DNA of 64,000 nucleotides from Bacteroidetes bacterium 37-13 (GTDB lineage Bacteria; Bacteroidota; Bacteroidia; Chitinophagales; LD1): NCBI GenBank assembly GCA_001897535.1, contig MKTC01000023.1, positions 1 to 64,000 of the forward strand, read 5' to 3'. Shown piece by piece: positions 16,353 to 24,655 of this stretch (position 1 is its first letter; each line of letters starts with the position of its first letter). The notes under the pieces were generated by a model. It saw only the letters and a program-made list of their open reading frames with translations, ran no database searches and was not told where the DNA came from. The position numbers and the translations under genes were made by a program.

Positions 16353-18182
16353 ATGGCTGAAAAAATAAAATCAATAGTCATAAAATTTGCCGGAGATAGC
16401 GGTGATGGCATGCAGCTAACCGGCACTAACTTTACCACAAACGCTGCACTTTTTGGAAATGATATTGCTACCTTTCCGGATTTCCCTGCCGAAATTCGTG
16501 CACCACAAGGAACTTTGCCGGGCGTTTCGGGTTTTCAACTGCATTTTGGAAGTGTAGAAGTGGATAGCCCGGGCGATAACTGCGATGTGTTGGTAGCCAT
16601 GAATGCTGCGGCTTTAAAAACGAATTTAAAGCAGCTTAAAAAGGGCGGTTTAATTATTGTAGATACTGCTGGTTTCGAATCGAAAAATTTGAAACTTGCG
16701 GGCTATGCACCAGATCAAAATCCTATCGAAAATGATACGCTTTCTAAATACCAACTGCAAAAAATTGATGTAACTAAACTTACAAAAGAAACCTTGGTAG
16801 ATAGCGGCTTAGACGGTAAAAGTGTGAGCCGTTGCAAAAACATGTTTGTGTTGGGCTATGTATATTGGATTTTTGGAAGGAGTTTACAAAGCACTATTGA
16901 TGAAATTACTAGAGCATTCACCAAAAAACCGGAGCTGCGCGATGCCAACATTCAAGTTTTAAAAGCTGGATTTAATTTCGGAGAAACCGTTGAAACGGTT
17001 GCGCATAAAGTAGAAGTTGCTCCCGCAAAAAGAGAGTCTGGAACGTATAGAAATATTATTGGAAATCACGCCACAGCATTAGGTTTAATAGCGGCTTCAG
17101 TAAAGAGCAAATTGTCACTTTTTTATGGAACTTATCCCATCACTCCGGCATCAGAAATTTTACATGAATTAGCAAAGCATAAAAACTTTGGCGTAGTTAC
17201 TTTCCAAGCAGAAGATGAAATTGCGGCTGTGGCTGCAACTATTGGCGCTTCGTTTGGTGGCAGCTTAGGCGTAACAGGAACTTCAGGTCCGGGTTTAGCT
17301 TTAAAAGGTGAAAGCATTTCGTTAGCTGTTTCGCTCGAACTGCCTTTGGTAGTAATTGATGTGCAGCGCGCAGGGCCAAGTACGGGAATGCCCACAAAAA
17401 CAGAGCAAGCAGATTTGCTTTTTGCAATGTATGGAAGACACGGAGAAGCGCCTTTGCCGATTATCGCAGCAAAGTCTCCGGCAGACTGTTTCGAGGCAAG
17501 TTTTGAAGCCTGCAAAATAGCACTTCAACATACTACTCCGGTAATACTTTTAACTGATGGTTATGTTGCGAATAGTTCAGAACCTTGGAAATTTCCTACT
17601 GAAAAAGAATTGCAGGAAATAAAAGTTGAATACGTAACGGAGTTGAATGATGAAACATTTCTGCCGTATAAGCGCGATGAAAAATTAGCAAGAAATATTG
17701 CACTGCCCGGCACTAAAGGTTTAGAGCATCGCATTGGCGGATTGGAAAAAGAAGACCTTACCGGAAATATTTCTTACGACCCGCAAAACCACGAAACAAT
17801 GGTTCGCAACCGTGCCAAAAAGGTAAAAATGATTGCCAATTATATTCCTGAATTAGAAGTTGAATTGGGAAATAAAAAAGGCAAAGTTTTAGTGTTAGGC
17901 TGGGGAGGAACTTATGGCTCAATTCGTGCTGCGGTGAAGCAAGCAATAAGCGAAGGTAAAGATGTTTCTCATGCGCACATTCGTTATTTGAATCCGTTTC
18001 CGAAAAACACTTTGGAGTTGCTAAATAGTTTTGAGCATGTACTTGTTGCAGAAATAAATACAGGGCAGTTGGCGCATTTGCTCAAAGCAGAATTTTTGCT
18101 TCATGTAAACTCATTTACAAAAGTGCAAGGGCAACCATTTGCGAAACATGAGGTTTATGAAGCCATTTCAAAGTTTTTTTAA
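16353..18182 (+). CDS. korA: 2-oxoacid:acceptor oxidoreductase, fused gamma-alpha subunit
   Basis: 609 aa. The N-terminal ~190 residues form the gamma (catalytic glyoxal oxidoreductase-type) domain (IKFAGDSGDGMQLTGTNF, APQGTLPGVSGFQ). The rest is the alpha/pyrimidine-binding subunit (YGTYPITPASEILHELAKH, GTSGPGLALKGESISLAVS) and the transketolase C-like domain (VLGWGGTYGSIRAAV). Such proteins pair with a separate beta subunit that binds TPP and an iron-sulfur cluster and oxidise 2-oxoglutarate or pyruvate with ferredoxin. No korB is present on either side, although korA and korB usually sit together. The start ATG 16353 is unambiguous. Confidence 0.92.
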   Translation: MAEKIKSIVIKFAGDSGDGMQLTGTNFTTNAALFGNDIATFPDFPAEIRAPQGTLPGVSGFQLHFGSVEVDSPGDNCDVLVAMNAAALKTNLKQLKKGGLIIVDTAGFESKNLKLAGYAPDQNPIENDTLSKYQLQKIDVTKLTKETLVDSGLDGKSVSRCKNMFVLGYVYWIFGRSLQSTIDEITRAFTKKPELRDANIQVLKAGFNFGETVETVAHKVEVAPAKRESGTYRNIIGNHATALGLIAASVKSKLSLFYGTYPITPASEILHELAKHKNFGVVTFQAEDEIAAVAATIGASFGGSLGVTGTSGPGLALKGESISLAVSLELPLVVIDVQRAGPSTGMPTKTEQADLLFAMYGRHGEAPLPIIAAKSPADCFEASFEACKIALQHTTPVILLTDGYVANSSEPWKFPTEKELQEIKVEYVTELNDETFLPYKRDEKLARNIALPGTKGLEHRIGGLEKEDLTGNISYDPQNHETMVRNRAKKVKMIANYIPELEVELGNKKGKVLVLGWGGTYGSIRAAVKQAISEGKDVSHAHIRYLNPFPKNTLELLNSFEHVLVAEINTGQLAHLLKAEFLLHVNSFTKVQGQPFAKHEVYEAISKFF

Positions 18183-18194
18183 TACTTTCATCTT

Positions 18195-19418
18195 GTGATT
18201 GAGTTTAAAATTGCATGGCGTTATCTTTTTTCTAAAAAGCGTGTAAATGTCATCAATATTATCAGTTACATCAGCATGTTGGGAATGGGCGTTGGCGCAT
18301 TCGCTCTCATCGTTGTGCTCAGTGTTTTCAATGGTTTTGAAGGGTTAATAAAAGATTTGCATCAGGCTTTTTATCCTGAAATAATTATTTCGCCCGCTCA
18401 CGGAAAATTTATTGAATATGACTCTTTGGTAGTAAAAAAAATTGCTACTGATGCGAAGGTTGCAAAAGTTGCAACTGTGTTAGAAGAGAATGCCTATTTG
18501 GAATATGCTGATAGAGCAACGATTGCCACCATAAAAGGCGTGGATAATAATTATTTGCAAACAAATAGTATTAAGAATCATATCCGCAATGGAATTTTTT
18601 TAACGCACGAAGGCACACAAGAATACGCTGTGCTTGGCGCAAACCTTAATACAGCATTAAATGTGAGTTTGCAAAATAGTTTAGAGCCACTTAAAATTAG
18701 TGTGCCTAAAAATACTTCTGCAACTGTTTTTTTACCGGAAGATGCGTTCAATTCTATCTACGTTTTTGTTTCGGGTATTTTTAGCGTGCAGCAAGAGTTT
18801 GATTCAAAATATATTTTTGTTTCCTTACAAACTGCGCGTGATTTAATTGGTGATGAAACTGCTGTTTCTGCTTACGAAGTAAAAATGAAACGCAACACTA
18901 ATCCTGAAAAATTTAAAGTGCAAATTCAGGAGCAATTAGGAAGTGATTATACTGTGAAAACGCGCGATGAAGTGAATGCAACTTTGTATCGCGTAGTAAA
19001 AATAGAACGTTGGGCAGTTTATGCTATTCTCACTTTTATTTTACTTATTATTTCATTTAATATTTTGGGTTCATTGGCAATGCTTGGCATAGAAAAACAA
19101 CGCGATATTTCTATTCTTAAAGCAATGGGAGCTACATCTGCACAAGTACGAAATGTATTTTTGTTAGAAGGCACATTTGCTGGATTGCTGGGAGGTTGCA
19201 TTGGTGTATTACTCGGCTTGTTGGTTTGTATTTTGCAACAGCAATACGGTTTTATTAAATTGGCTCAAGGTGGAGCATCATTTGTGGTTGATGCTTATCC
19301 GGTTAAAATTGTTTCGGGTGATATTTTGCTGAGTTTAATTACGGTGGCAGTCATCAGCACTTTTGCTGCACTCATTCCGGCTGTTAAAGCTTCGCGCCAA
19401 GCGATTAGTTTTTCATAA
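18195..19418 (+). CDS. FtsX/LolC/E-like ABC transporter permease
   Basis: 407 aa. It has one N-terminal membrane helix (VINIISYISMLGMGVGAFALIVVLSVF), a MacB-type periplasmic domain, and three C-terminal helices including the conserved EKQRDISILKAMGATSAQVRNVFLLEG segment. This is the layout of LolC/LolE, which extract lipoproteins from the inner membrane with an ATPase, LolD. The ATPase is not adjacent. The start is GTG 18195, 12 bp after the korA stop (MIEFKIAWRYLFSKK, the standard LolC/E N-terminus), so the two genes are probably co-transcribed. Lipoprotein release is the likely role; a related export function is possible. Confidence 0.88.
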   Translation: MIEFKIAWRYLFSKKRVNVINIISYISMLGMGVGAFALIVVLSVFNGFEGLIKDLHQAFYPEIIISPAHGKFIEYDSLVVKKIATDAKVAKVATVLEENAYLEYADRATIATIKGVDNNYLQTNSIKNHIRNGIFLTHEGTQEYAVLGANLNTALNVSLQNSLEPLKISVPKNTSATVFLPEDAFNSIYVFVSGIFSVQQEFDSKYIFVSLQTARDLIGDETAVSAYEVKMKRNTNPEKFKVQIQEQLGSDYTVKTRDEVNATLYRVVKIERWAVYAILTFILLIISFNILGSLAMLGIEKQRDISILKAMGATSAQVRNVFLLEGTFAGLLGGCIGVLLGLLVCILQQQYGFIKLAQGGASFVVDAYPVKIVSGDILLSLITVAVISTFAALIPAVKASRQAISFS

Positions 19419-19460
19419 TCGTAAATTCAATATTTTCAGTTTAGAAACGTTTATTGATTT

Positions 19461-20081
19461 ATGTTTTTTCTTTTCATCTTAATGATAGCCGGTACTTTTA
19501 ATGTACAAGAATATTTGAATGAAGTAAAAGGCTTCAATGCTAATTCTTATTTTAAAGAACAAGCATATAACGATGCGAAAAATTTCGACAGCGTAAAGGA
19601 AGCCAAGCAGTTAGTTGATGTGCAAGATTTCGATATTCATTTAATGAATTGGTGTTTGTTTGCCGCTACACAAGAAGTTCGAGAACGCGCTAATCTTTCT
19701 CCGCTGAAGTTTGATGTAAGATTGCGAAATGCGGCTGTAATACACACGAATGAAATGGTAAAGCGAGGCTTTTATGATCATATAAACAATAGAAATTCAG
19801 CACTAAAAATGCCAAATAATCGTATGGAAATATGTGGTGTGAATAGCATGAAAATTGCTGAAAATATTCATAATTATGGATTTCAGAATAATGCAGTTTC
19901 CTATAAAGATTTAGCAAGAGCTATTGTGAAGTCTTTCTTTGCTTCATCGGGGCATAAAAAAAACATATTGGATAAGCAGTTAAATAGCTTGGGCTGTGGT
20001 GCGATGTTTGAAAAAGATAAAAGCAGTAACAGATACTTTATGAAGGTTACACAATGTTTTGCATATCTCCCAAATCAATAG
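19461..20081 (+). CDS. CAP/SCP-domain protein
   Basis: 206 aa. A short hydrophobic N-terminus (FFLFILMIAGTF) is followed by about 50 residues and then a CAP domain: RERANLSPLKFDVRLRNAAVIHTNEM, GFYDHINNRNS, CGVNSMKIAENIHNYG and SSGHKKNILDKQLNSLGCG. The His and Glu residues of the CAP cavity appear to be present. CAP (SCP/PR1) proteins are secreted and bind lipids or metals; roles in bacteria are poorly known. It lies 42 bp after the LolC/E-like gene. The N-terminus is a weak signal peptide, so the localisation is uncertain. Confidence 0.85.
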   Translation: MFFLFILMIAGTFNVQEYLNEVKGFNANSYFKEQAYNDAKNFDSVKEAKQLVDVQDFDIHLMNWCLFAATQEVRERANLSPLKFDVRLRNAAVIHTNEMVKRGFYDHINNRNSALKMPNNRMEICGVNSMKIAENIHNYGFQNNAVSYKDLARAIVKSFFASSGHKKNILDKQLNSLGCGAMFEKDKSSNRYFMKVTQCFAYLPNQ

Positions 20082-20154
20082 TTTAAATAATATTTAGAAG
20101 TATTATTCTCACGACTTATACAAAACAACTTCTTTTTTTTATTCTTACAGTTGA

Positions 20155-20922
20155 ATGAAGCAACTTCTTACTTCCTTTTTGTTGGTTATTTCCTTAGCTG
20201 TTGTTGCACAGCAAAAGGAAAGAATTTACAATCCCAACGATGAGTACGTTTATACACGCGAAATGAGTGGTGGCGGGCGCTTACAAACAAATGGCTTTAG
20301 TTTGTTTTTAGAATATGGCTTCATTAAGAACATTTTTAAAACCCGGATTATTCAGTTGGAATACCAATATTTTATGGATTACAAACTGAAGAAAATAAAG
20401 TCTGTGCCAATTGGAAAAGATTCCGGTACCGATTATTTCTATGGCTTGCAAAATAAGTTTCATACCATAAGAATAAATTATGGTGTGCGCAGAATGATTG
20501 CTGAGAAAGCACGAAGAAATGGTGTTCGATTGTCATTTATGGCAATGGGTGGATTTTCGTTAGGCTTGATGGTTCCATATTATTTAGATTTAAAGTACCA
20601 GCCTGATGGTATTGGCGGAGCTTATGAGATACGAAGCGAGCGATATTCAGAAGCTAATCGCGATAAATTTTTAGATAAACAGTCTATAAACGAAGCATCT
20701 CCAATTGGAAAAGGATTTACTAAAATAGAGCCTGTGCCTGGCGTTCACGGCAAGTTAGGCTTGAATTTTGACTTTGGTACACGCGATGAATTTGTAAAAG
20801 AAATTGAAGCCGGAGTGATGGCTGATATTTTCTACAAACCTCTGCCGCTTTTAATTAACGACCAGAATCGTTTTTATAAATTTGGGGCTTATATTTCTTT
20901 CCAATTTGGAAAGCGCTGGTAG
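20155..20922 (+). CDS. Putative outer-membrane or exported protein
   Basis: 255 aa, not assigned to a named family. A clear signal peptide (MKQLLTSFLLVISLAVVAQQ) is followed by beta-strand-rich sequence with aromatic alternation (FSLFLEYGFIKNIFKTRIIQLEYQYF, FHTIRINYGVRRM, LSFMAMGGFSLGLMVPYYLDLKY) and ends in KFGAYISFQFGKRW, like a small outer-membrane beta-barrel. Similar signal-bearing proteins of about this length are common in Bacteroidota. It is preceded by a 73-bp gap and faces the rhodanese-thioredoxin gene convergently. Confidence 0.65.
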   Translation: MKQLLTSFLLVISLAVVAQQKERIYNPNDEYVYTREMSGGGRLQTNGFSLFLEYGFIKNIFKTRIIQLEYQYFMDYKLKKIKSVPIGKDSGTDYFYGLQNKFHTIRINYGVRRMIAEKARRNGVRLSFMAMGGFSLGLMVPYYLDLKYQPDGIGGAYEIRSERYSEANRDKFLDKQSINEASPIGKGFTKIEPVPGVHGKLGLNFDFGTRDEFVKEIEAGVMADIFYKPLPLLINDQNRFYKFGAYISFQFGKRW

Positions 20923-20939
20923 TATTTTGCTTTTATATT

Positions 20940-21713
20940 TTAGTTTAAATACTCTTTTAGTTTTTCAACTAATTCATCTTTAGAAATTAAGCCGTTGTGT
21001 TTCCATTTTACTTCGCCATTCATAAAGATGATAAACACGGGAACACCTGTAATTTCATATTCTTTGCCTACTTCTTTGCTTTTATCCATATCAATCCTTT
21101 TCACCACTGCTTTATTGGCAAATTCTTTTTCAATTTCATCTACCACTGGAGCCATTTTGCGGCAAGGTGCGCACCAAACTGTATGGAAATCTACCAAAAC
21201 AGGTTTAGGTGATTCAATCATTTTTTTGAAATCATTTAGTGTAACGGTTTGTATTTTATTATCTGCTTTAGTTGTAGCTTTTGTAAGTGGGAAATTGCTG
21301 TTTTCCCAAGCCATAATTCCGCCTTTTAAATTGTAAACTTTCGCAAAGCCATTGCTGTTTAAAATTTTAGCAGCTTCACCACTTCTGCCGCCTGATTTGC
21401 AGTAAACATAAATCTCTTTATCCTTTTGCATGAGGTTTATTTTCTTGGCAAAGTCAGGGTCGTAAAGATTGATTACACTGGCATTTTCAATGTGGCCTGC
21501 TGCTACTTCTTCAGGTGTTCGCACATCTAAAATTATACCTTTTCCTTTTTCGGCTAATTCTTTAAAAGTTGTAGCATCTACATCTTTAATAAATGAACCT
21601 TCAACTACTTTGCTGCGTTGCGATTGGCTATAAATATGGTTACTTGCAACTAAGCAAAATGCTAAAAGTAAAAGATTGAAATATTGCATAAGTGAGTTTT
21701 TTTTATGGAACAT
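20940..21713 (-). CDS. Exported rhodanese-thioredoxin fusion protein
   Basis: 257 aa. The N-terminal hydrophobic stretch (YFNLLLLAFCLVASNHIYS) is a signal peptide; Met9 may be the real start because it places the basic-hydrophobic pattern better. Residues about 45-140 are a rhodanese domain with the active-site loop CKSGGRS (Cys105). Residues about 155-257 are a thioredoxin domain with WCAPC (Cys181 and Cys184) and the cis-Pro segment ITGVPVFIIF. The protein probably works in periplasmic thiol or sulfane-sulfur chemistry. Fusing both activities in one exported chain is uncommon enough to note. Both active sites look intact. Confidence 0.9.
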   Translation of the reverse strand: MFHKKNSLMQYFNLLLLAFCLVASNHIYSQSQRSKVVEGSFIKDVDATTFKELAEKGKGIILDVRTPEEVAAGHIENASVINLYDPDFAKKINLMQKDKEIYVYCKSGGRSGEAAKILNSNGFAKVYNLKGGIMAWENSNFPLTKATTKADNKIQTVTLNDFKKMIESPKPVLVDFHTVWCAPCRKMAPVVDEIEKEFANKAVVKRIDMDKSKEVGKEYEITGVPVFIIFMNGEVKWKHNGLISKDELVEKLKEYLN

Positions 21714-21753
21714 AAAATAGTTGTAAAATAGTGTATTAGCTGTTAATTAAATT

Positions 21754-23190
21754 CTATTTTTCTGCCAAGAAATTACTGTACCATTTCCCACTGTTTTTTA
21801 TAGTGCGTTGTTGAGTTTTGAAATCGTTGTAAACAAGTCCAAATCTTGGTTTGTAACCTTCTGCCCATTCAAAGTTATCCATAAAACTCCATACGAAATA
21901 GCCTTCAACATTTACACCTTCGTTTTTAGCTTTTAAAACATTCTTTAAGTAGTCTTTTAAAAACTGAGTGCGTTGCGTATCGTTCACGGTATTGTTTTCT
22001 AAAACATCAGGAAAAGCCGCACCATTTTCGGTTACATACAAGCGCTTAATTTGTTTGTAATCTGCAAATTGTTTAAGCACTCGGTAAATACCTTCAGGAT
22101 AAACTTCCCAATTCATTTCGGTTACTTGTCCTAATTTTTTTGGTGGCACATTTATAGCGTTTAGGATCGGTACTATTCCTAAATATTGAGCCACAGTTCG
22201 AGTGTAATTTTGTATGCCGATAAAATCAAAATCAAATACAATATTTTTTTCGTCATCGGCTTTCATATATTTTTCTACATGGCGCAATGCAGGTAAATCT
22301 TTTGTAGGGTAGCCCATGCCTAAAACTGGTTCAATATACATTCGGTTTAAAAATGCATCTGCCTGTTTTGCAGCTCTCATATCTAATGCGTTATGAGATA
22401 CAGAATCTATTGGACTGCAAGAATATGTTGTGCCAATATCGCCATCTTTTACTAAGTTTTTAAGTACTTTTCCTCCAACAGCATGGCTCATGGTTACGTG
22501 ATGTGTTGCTTTGTAAAATGACTTAAATCCAAATATGCCAGGAGCGTGAAGCCCAATTAGATAGCCGCCTCCTACAAATGCCATTGGTTCATTAAATACC
22601 ATCCATTTTTTTACACTGTCGCCAAAACTTTTTGCACAGAGGGAAACATATTCTTCAAACCAACCTAAAATATCGCGGTTTGTCCAGCCGCCTTTGTTTT
22701 GCAATGCTTGTGGCAAATCCCAGTGGTAGCAAGTAACCCAAGGCTCAATTCCTTCTTTGTGGCATTTTTCAATTACACGTTTGTAAAAATCAATCCCTTT
22801 TTGGTTCACGCGCCCAGTTCCATCGGGTAAAATTCTGCTCCATGAAATTGAAAATCGCGAAGCCGGAATATTCATTTTGCGCATCATCTCAATATCACCT
22901 TCGTAGCGATGGTAAAAATCGCAAGCAGTGTCGCCATTTTCGCGTGTTTTTATTTTTCTTCCACCTTTGCGGTGGGTGAAATTATCCCATATAGATTCAC
23001 CTTTGCCGTCTTCGTTCCATGCACCTTCAATTTGATAAGAAGCTGTGGCTGTGCCCCACACAAAATCTTTGCCGAAATCACTCCTTTTTATTTCATCGGA
23101 AGCAGCTAAAAATTGTGCTAAAACACCTTTTGGAAGTGCTGCACCTGTTGCAATTACTGCGGCTGTTTTAAGCCATTCTTCTCTTGTCAT
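21754..23190 (-). CDS. Glycoside hydrolase family 1 (beta-glucosidase-like)
   Basis: 478 aa. The GH1 signature is complete: FVWGTATASYQIEGAWNEDGKG near the N-terminus, the acid/base Glu in WMVFNEP, the nucleophile Glu in LYVTENGAA, and FVWSFMDNFEWAEGY. It retains beta-glycosidic bonds, probably of glucosides or related disaccharides. About 30 extra N-terminal residues (MTREEWLKTAAVIATGAALP) look like the hydrophobic part of a Tat signal, but no twin-arginine is present and no upstream in-frame start supplies one. It may be exported or a lipid-associated form; the localisation is uncertain. No transporter or SusCD pair lies nearby. Confidence 0.92.
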   Translation of the reverse strand: MTREEWLKTAAVIATGAALPKGVLAQFLAASDEIKRSDFGKDFVWGTATASYQIEGAWNEDGKGESIWDNFTHRKGGRKIKTRENGDTACDFYHRYEGDIEMMRKMNIPASRFSISWSRILPDGTGRVNQKGIDFYKRVIEKCHKEGIEPWVTCYHWDLPQALQNKGGWTNRDILGWFEEYVSLCAKSFGDSVKKWMVFNEPMAFVGGGYLIGLHAPGIFGFKSFYKATHHVTMSHAVGGKVLKNLVKDGDIGTTYSCSPIDSVSHNALDMRAAKQADAFLNRMYIEPVLGMGYPTKDLPALRHVEKYMKADDEKNIVFDFDFIGIQNYTRTVAQYLGIVPILNAINVPPKKLGQVTEMNWEVYPEGIYRVLKQFADYKQIKRLYVTENGAAFPDVLENNTVNDTQRTQFLKDYLKNVLKAKNEGVNVEGYFVWSFMDNFEWAEGYKPRFGLVYNDFKTQQRTIKNSGKWYSNFLAEK

Positions 23191-23274
23191 ATTGAATTGA
23201 TTTACTTCTATTTTTTGTTTAAAGTTGGAATATAAAAGGCTATTTAGAATAAACTAAAATTTGAAGAAAGTAAA

Positions 23275-24075
23275 TTATCGAACTTTCATTTTTCGTATCA
23301 TGATTGAAAAAATGGAAGGAAAATGGCGCTTCATCCAAATGCCAAATTTCTCTTTTAATCCGCCAATTACCACTTCTTCTTTTCCACTTTTAATGGCTTG
23401 AATAATACCTTCGGCACACTGCTGTGGCGATAAACCTTTTTGTGTGGCATCGTCCATTTTGCCAAGTGGCATTCCATTTCCGGTTAGTGCATTTACTGAA
23501 ACATTTGTGGAAATAAATCCCGGACAAACTAAAAGTACTCTTATGCCTTCATCGTAGCATTCGGCTCTAAGTGAATCGAAAAAACCGTGAAGTGCGTGTT
23601 TTGATGCGGCATAGCTGCTGCGCCAAGGCGATGGAATTTTGCCTACGGCACTGGTGATGGTTACAAAAAGTCCTGTTTTAGATTGTAGCATATAAGGTAA
23701 AACGCATTTGCTCAAAGCTACTGTGCCGATATAGTTTACATTCATTAACCGTTTATCAACTTCTATTGAAGTATCTTTTGCTAACGAGCGCTGGCTTAAA
23801 CCGGCATTATTCACAAGTATATCAATGCTGCCGAATTTGGCAATTATATTTTTTGTTGCTTGTTCAAATGTTTCAATTTTTTCTAAATCTAATGGTTGAA
23901 TAAAACATTTGTCATCACTTAAGTTTAGTGCTTTTTTTACTCGTTCGAGTTCCTGAACTCGCCTTGCAGAAATTACCAGTTTTACTTGCTGTTTTGCTAA
24001 TGCCAAAGCCAATGCTTCGCCAATGCCAGATGAAGCTCCTGTGAGCCAAACTACTTTGTTTTCAAGGTTACTCAT
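23275..24075 (-). CDS. Short-chain dehydrogenase/reductase
   Basis: 266 aa. The classical SDR motifs are visible: cofactor-binding TGASSGIGEALALAL, LVNNAGLSQRS, the catalytic Ser in TSAVGKIPSP and YAASKHALHGF (Tyr-x-x-x-Lys). Bacteroidota proteins of this kind are often annotated as DltE-like or general SDR oxidoreductases, and the substrate is not predictable. The C-terminus (WMKRHFPSIFSIMIRKM) is basic and hydrophobic, hinting at membrane association. The start overlaps the stop of the upstream lipoprotein gene by 4 bp (ATGA), so the two are translated together. Confidence 0.88.
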   Translation of the reverse strand: MSNLENKVVWLTGASSGIGEALALALAKQQVKLVISARRVQELERVKKALNLSDDKCFIQPLDLEKIETFEQATKNIIAKFGSIDILVNNAGLSQRSLAKDTSIEVDKRLMNVNYIGTVALSKCVLPYMLQSKTGLFVTITSAVGKIPSPWRSSYAASKHALHGFFDSLRAECYDEGIRVLLVCPGFISTNVSVNALTGNGMPLGKMDDATQKGLSPQQCAEGIIQAIKSGKEEVVIGGLKEKFGIWMKRHFPSIFSIMIRKMKVR

Positions 24076-24569
24076 TCTTCTAAAGACATTAAATCGTAAG
24101 TATTACTAAAGTCTTTTTCGGCATTGTTGAAATTATTCCAATACTGCACTTCATCGTCCATCATTTTTCTATGAAGAGAATCTGCAATTAGAAGTTCATT
24201 TTCATTCAACGAATCTGCTGATAAAGTTGAAAAATAAGGAATGAAATTTTGCCGGATATAATCTTTGTAAAAACCAAGTAAACCAAGCGAAGAAACTCGG
24301 AGTGCAGAATCGCCTTCAAAATTATTTTTGGCATTTACACTATCCATTGTTCTTAAAATAAGTGAAAGATAATTTTCGGTTACCACCAAACTATTTGTGC
24401 GATTGCCACTGTGAATTACATCAGCATAATCAATTACACTATCAGTAACAATAGCGGTTGCCTTCACTATGGCATCGTGGTAAACTTTGGCTCTTTCGGC
24501 TTTTTCTTTACACGAAAAAAGCATAAAAACCATGCAAGTGATAATAAAAATAGACTTTATGCGATACAT
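24072..24569 (-). CDS. Putative lipoprotein
   Basis: 165 aa. A lipoprotein signal peptide ends in VFMLFSCKEK, so Cys20 would be lipidated. The mature part is largely helical (ERAKVYHDAIVKATAIVTDSVIDYADVI, LLIADSLHRKMMDDEVQYWNNFNNAEK). I do not recognise a named family; helical lipoproteins of this size are frequent in Bacteroidota. It is translationally coupled to the SDR gene and divergent from the large paralog pair, with 86 bp between the two starts. Confidence 0.75.
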   Translation of the reverse strand: MYRIKSIFIITCMVFMLFSCKEKAERAKVYHDAIVKATAIVTDSVIDYADVIHSGNRTNSLVVTENYLSLILRTMDSVNAKNNFEGDSALRVSSLGLLGFYKDYIRQNFIPYFSTLSADSLNENELLIADSLHRKMMDDEVQYWNNFNNAEKDFSNTYDLMSLEE

Positions 24570-24655
24570 GCGCGAGTAACGTGAATAACTTTAACAAACC
24601 TAATTCTTTTTTTGTCGTATAAAAATATAACCGTCCAAAAGAGTTATTAGTACCT

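Noticed and set aside
23100-23256. Tat signal peptide on the GH1 enzyme.
   Set aside because: No twin arginine is present and no upstream in-frame start codon provides one before the stop near 23254.
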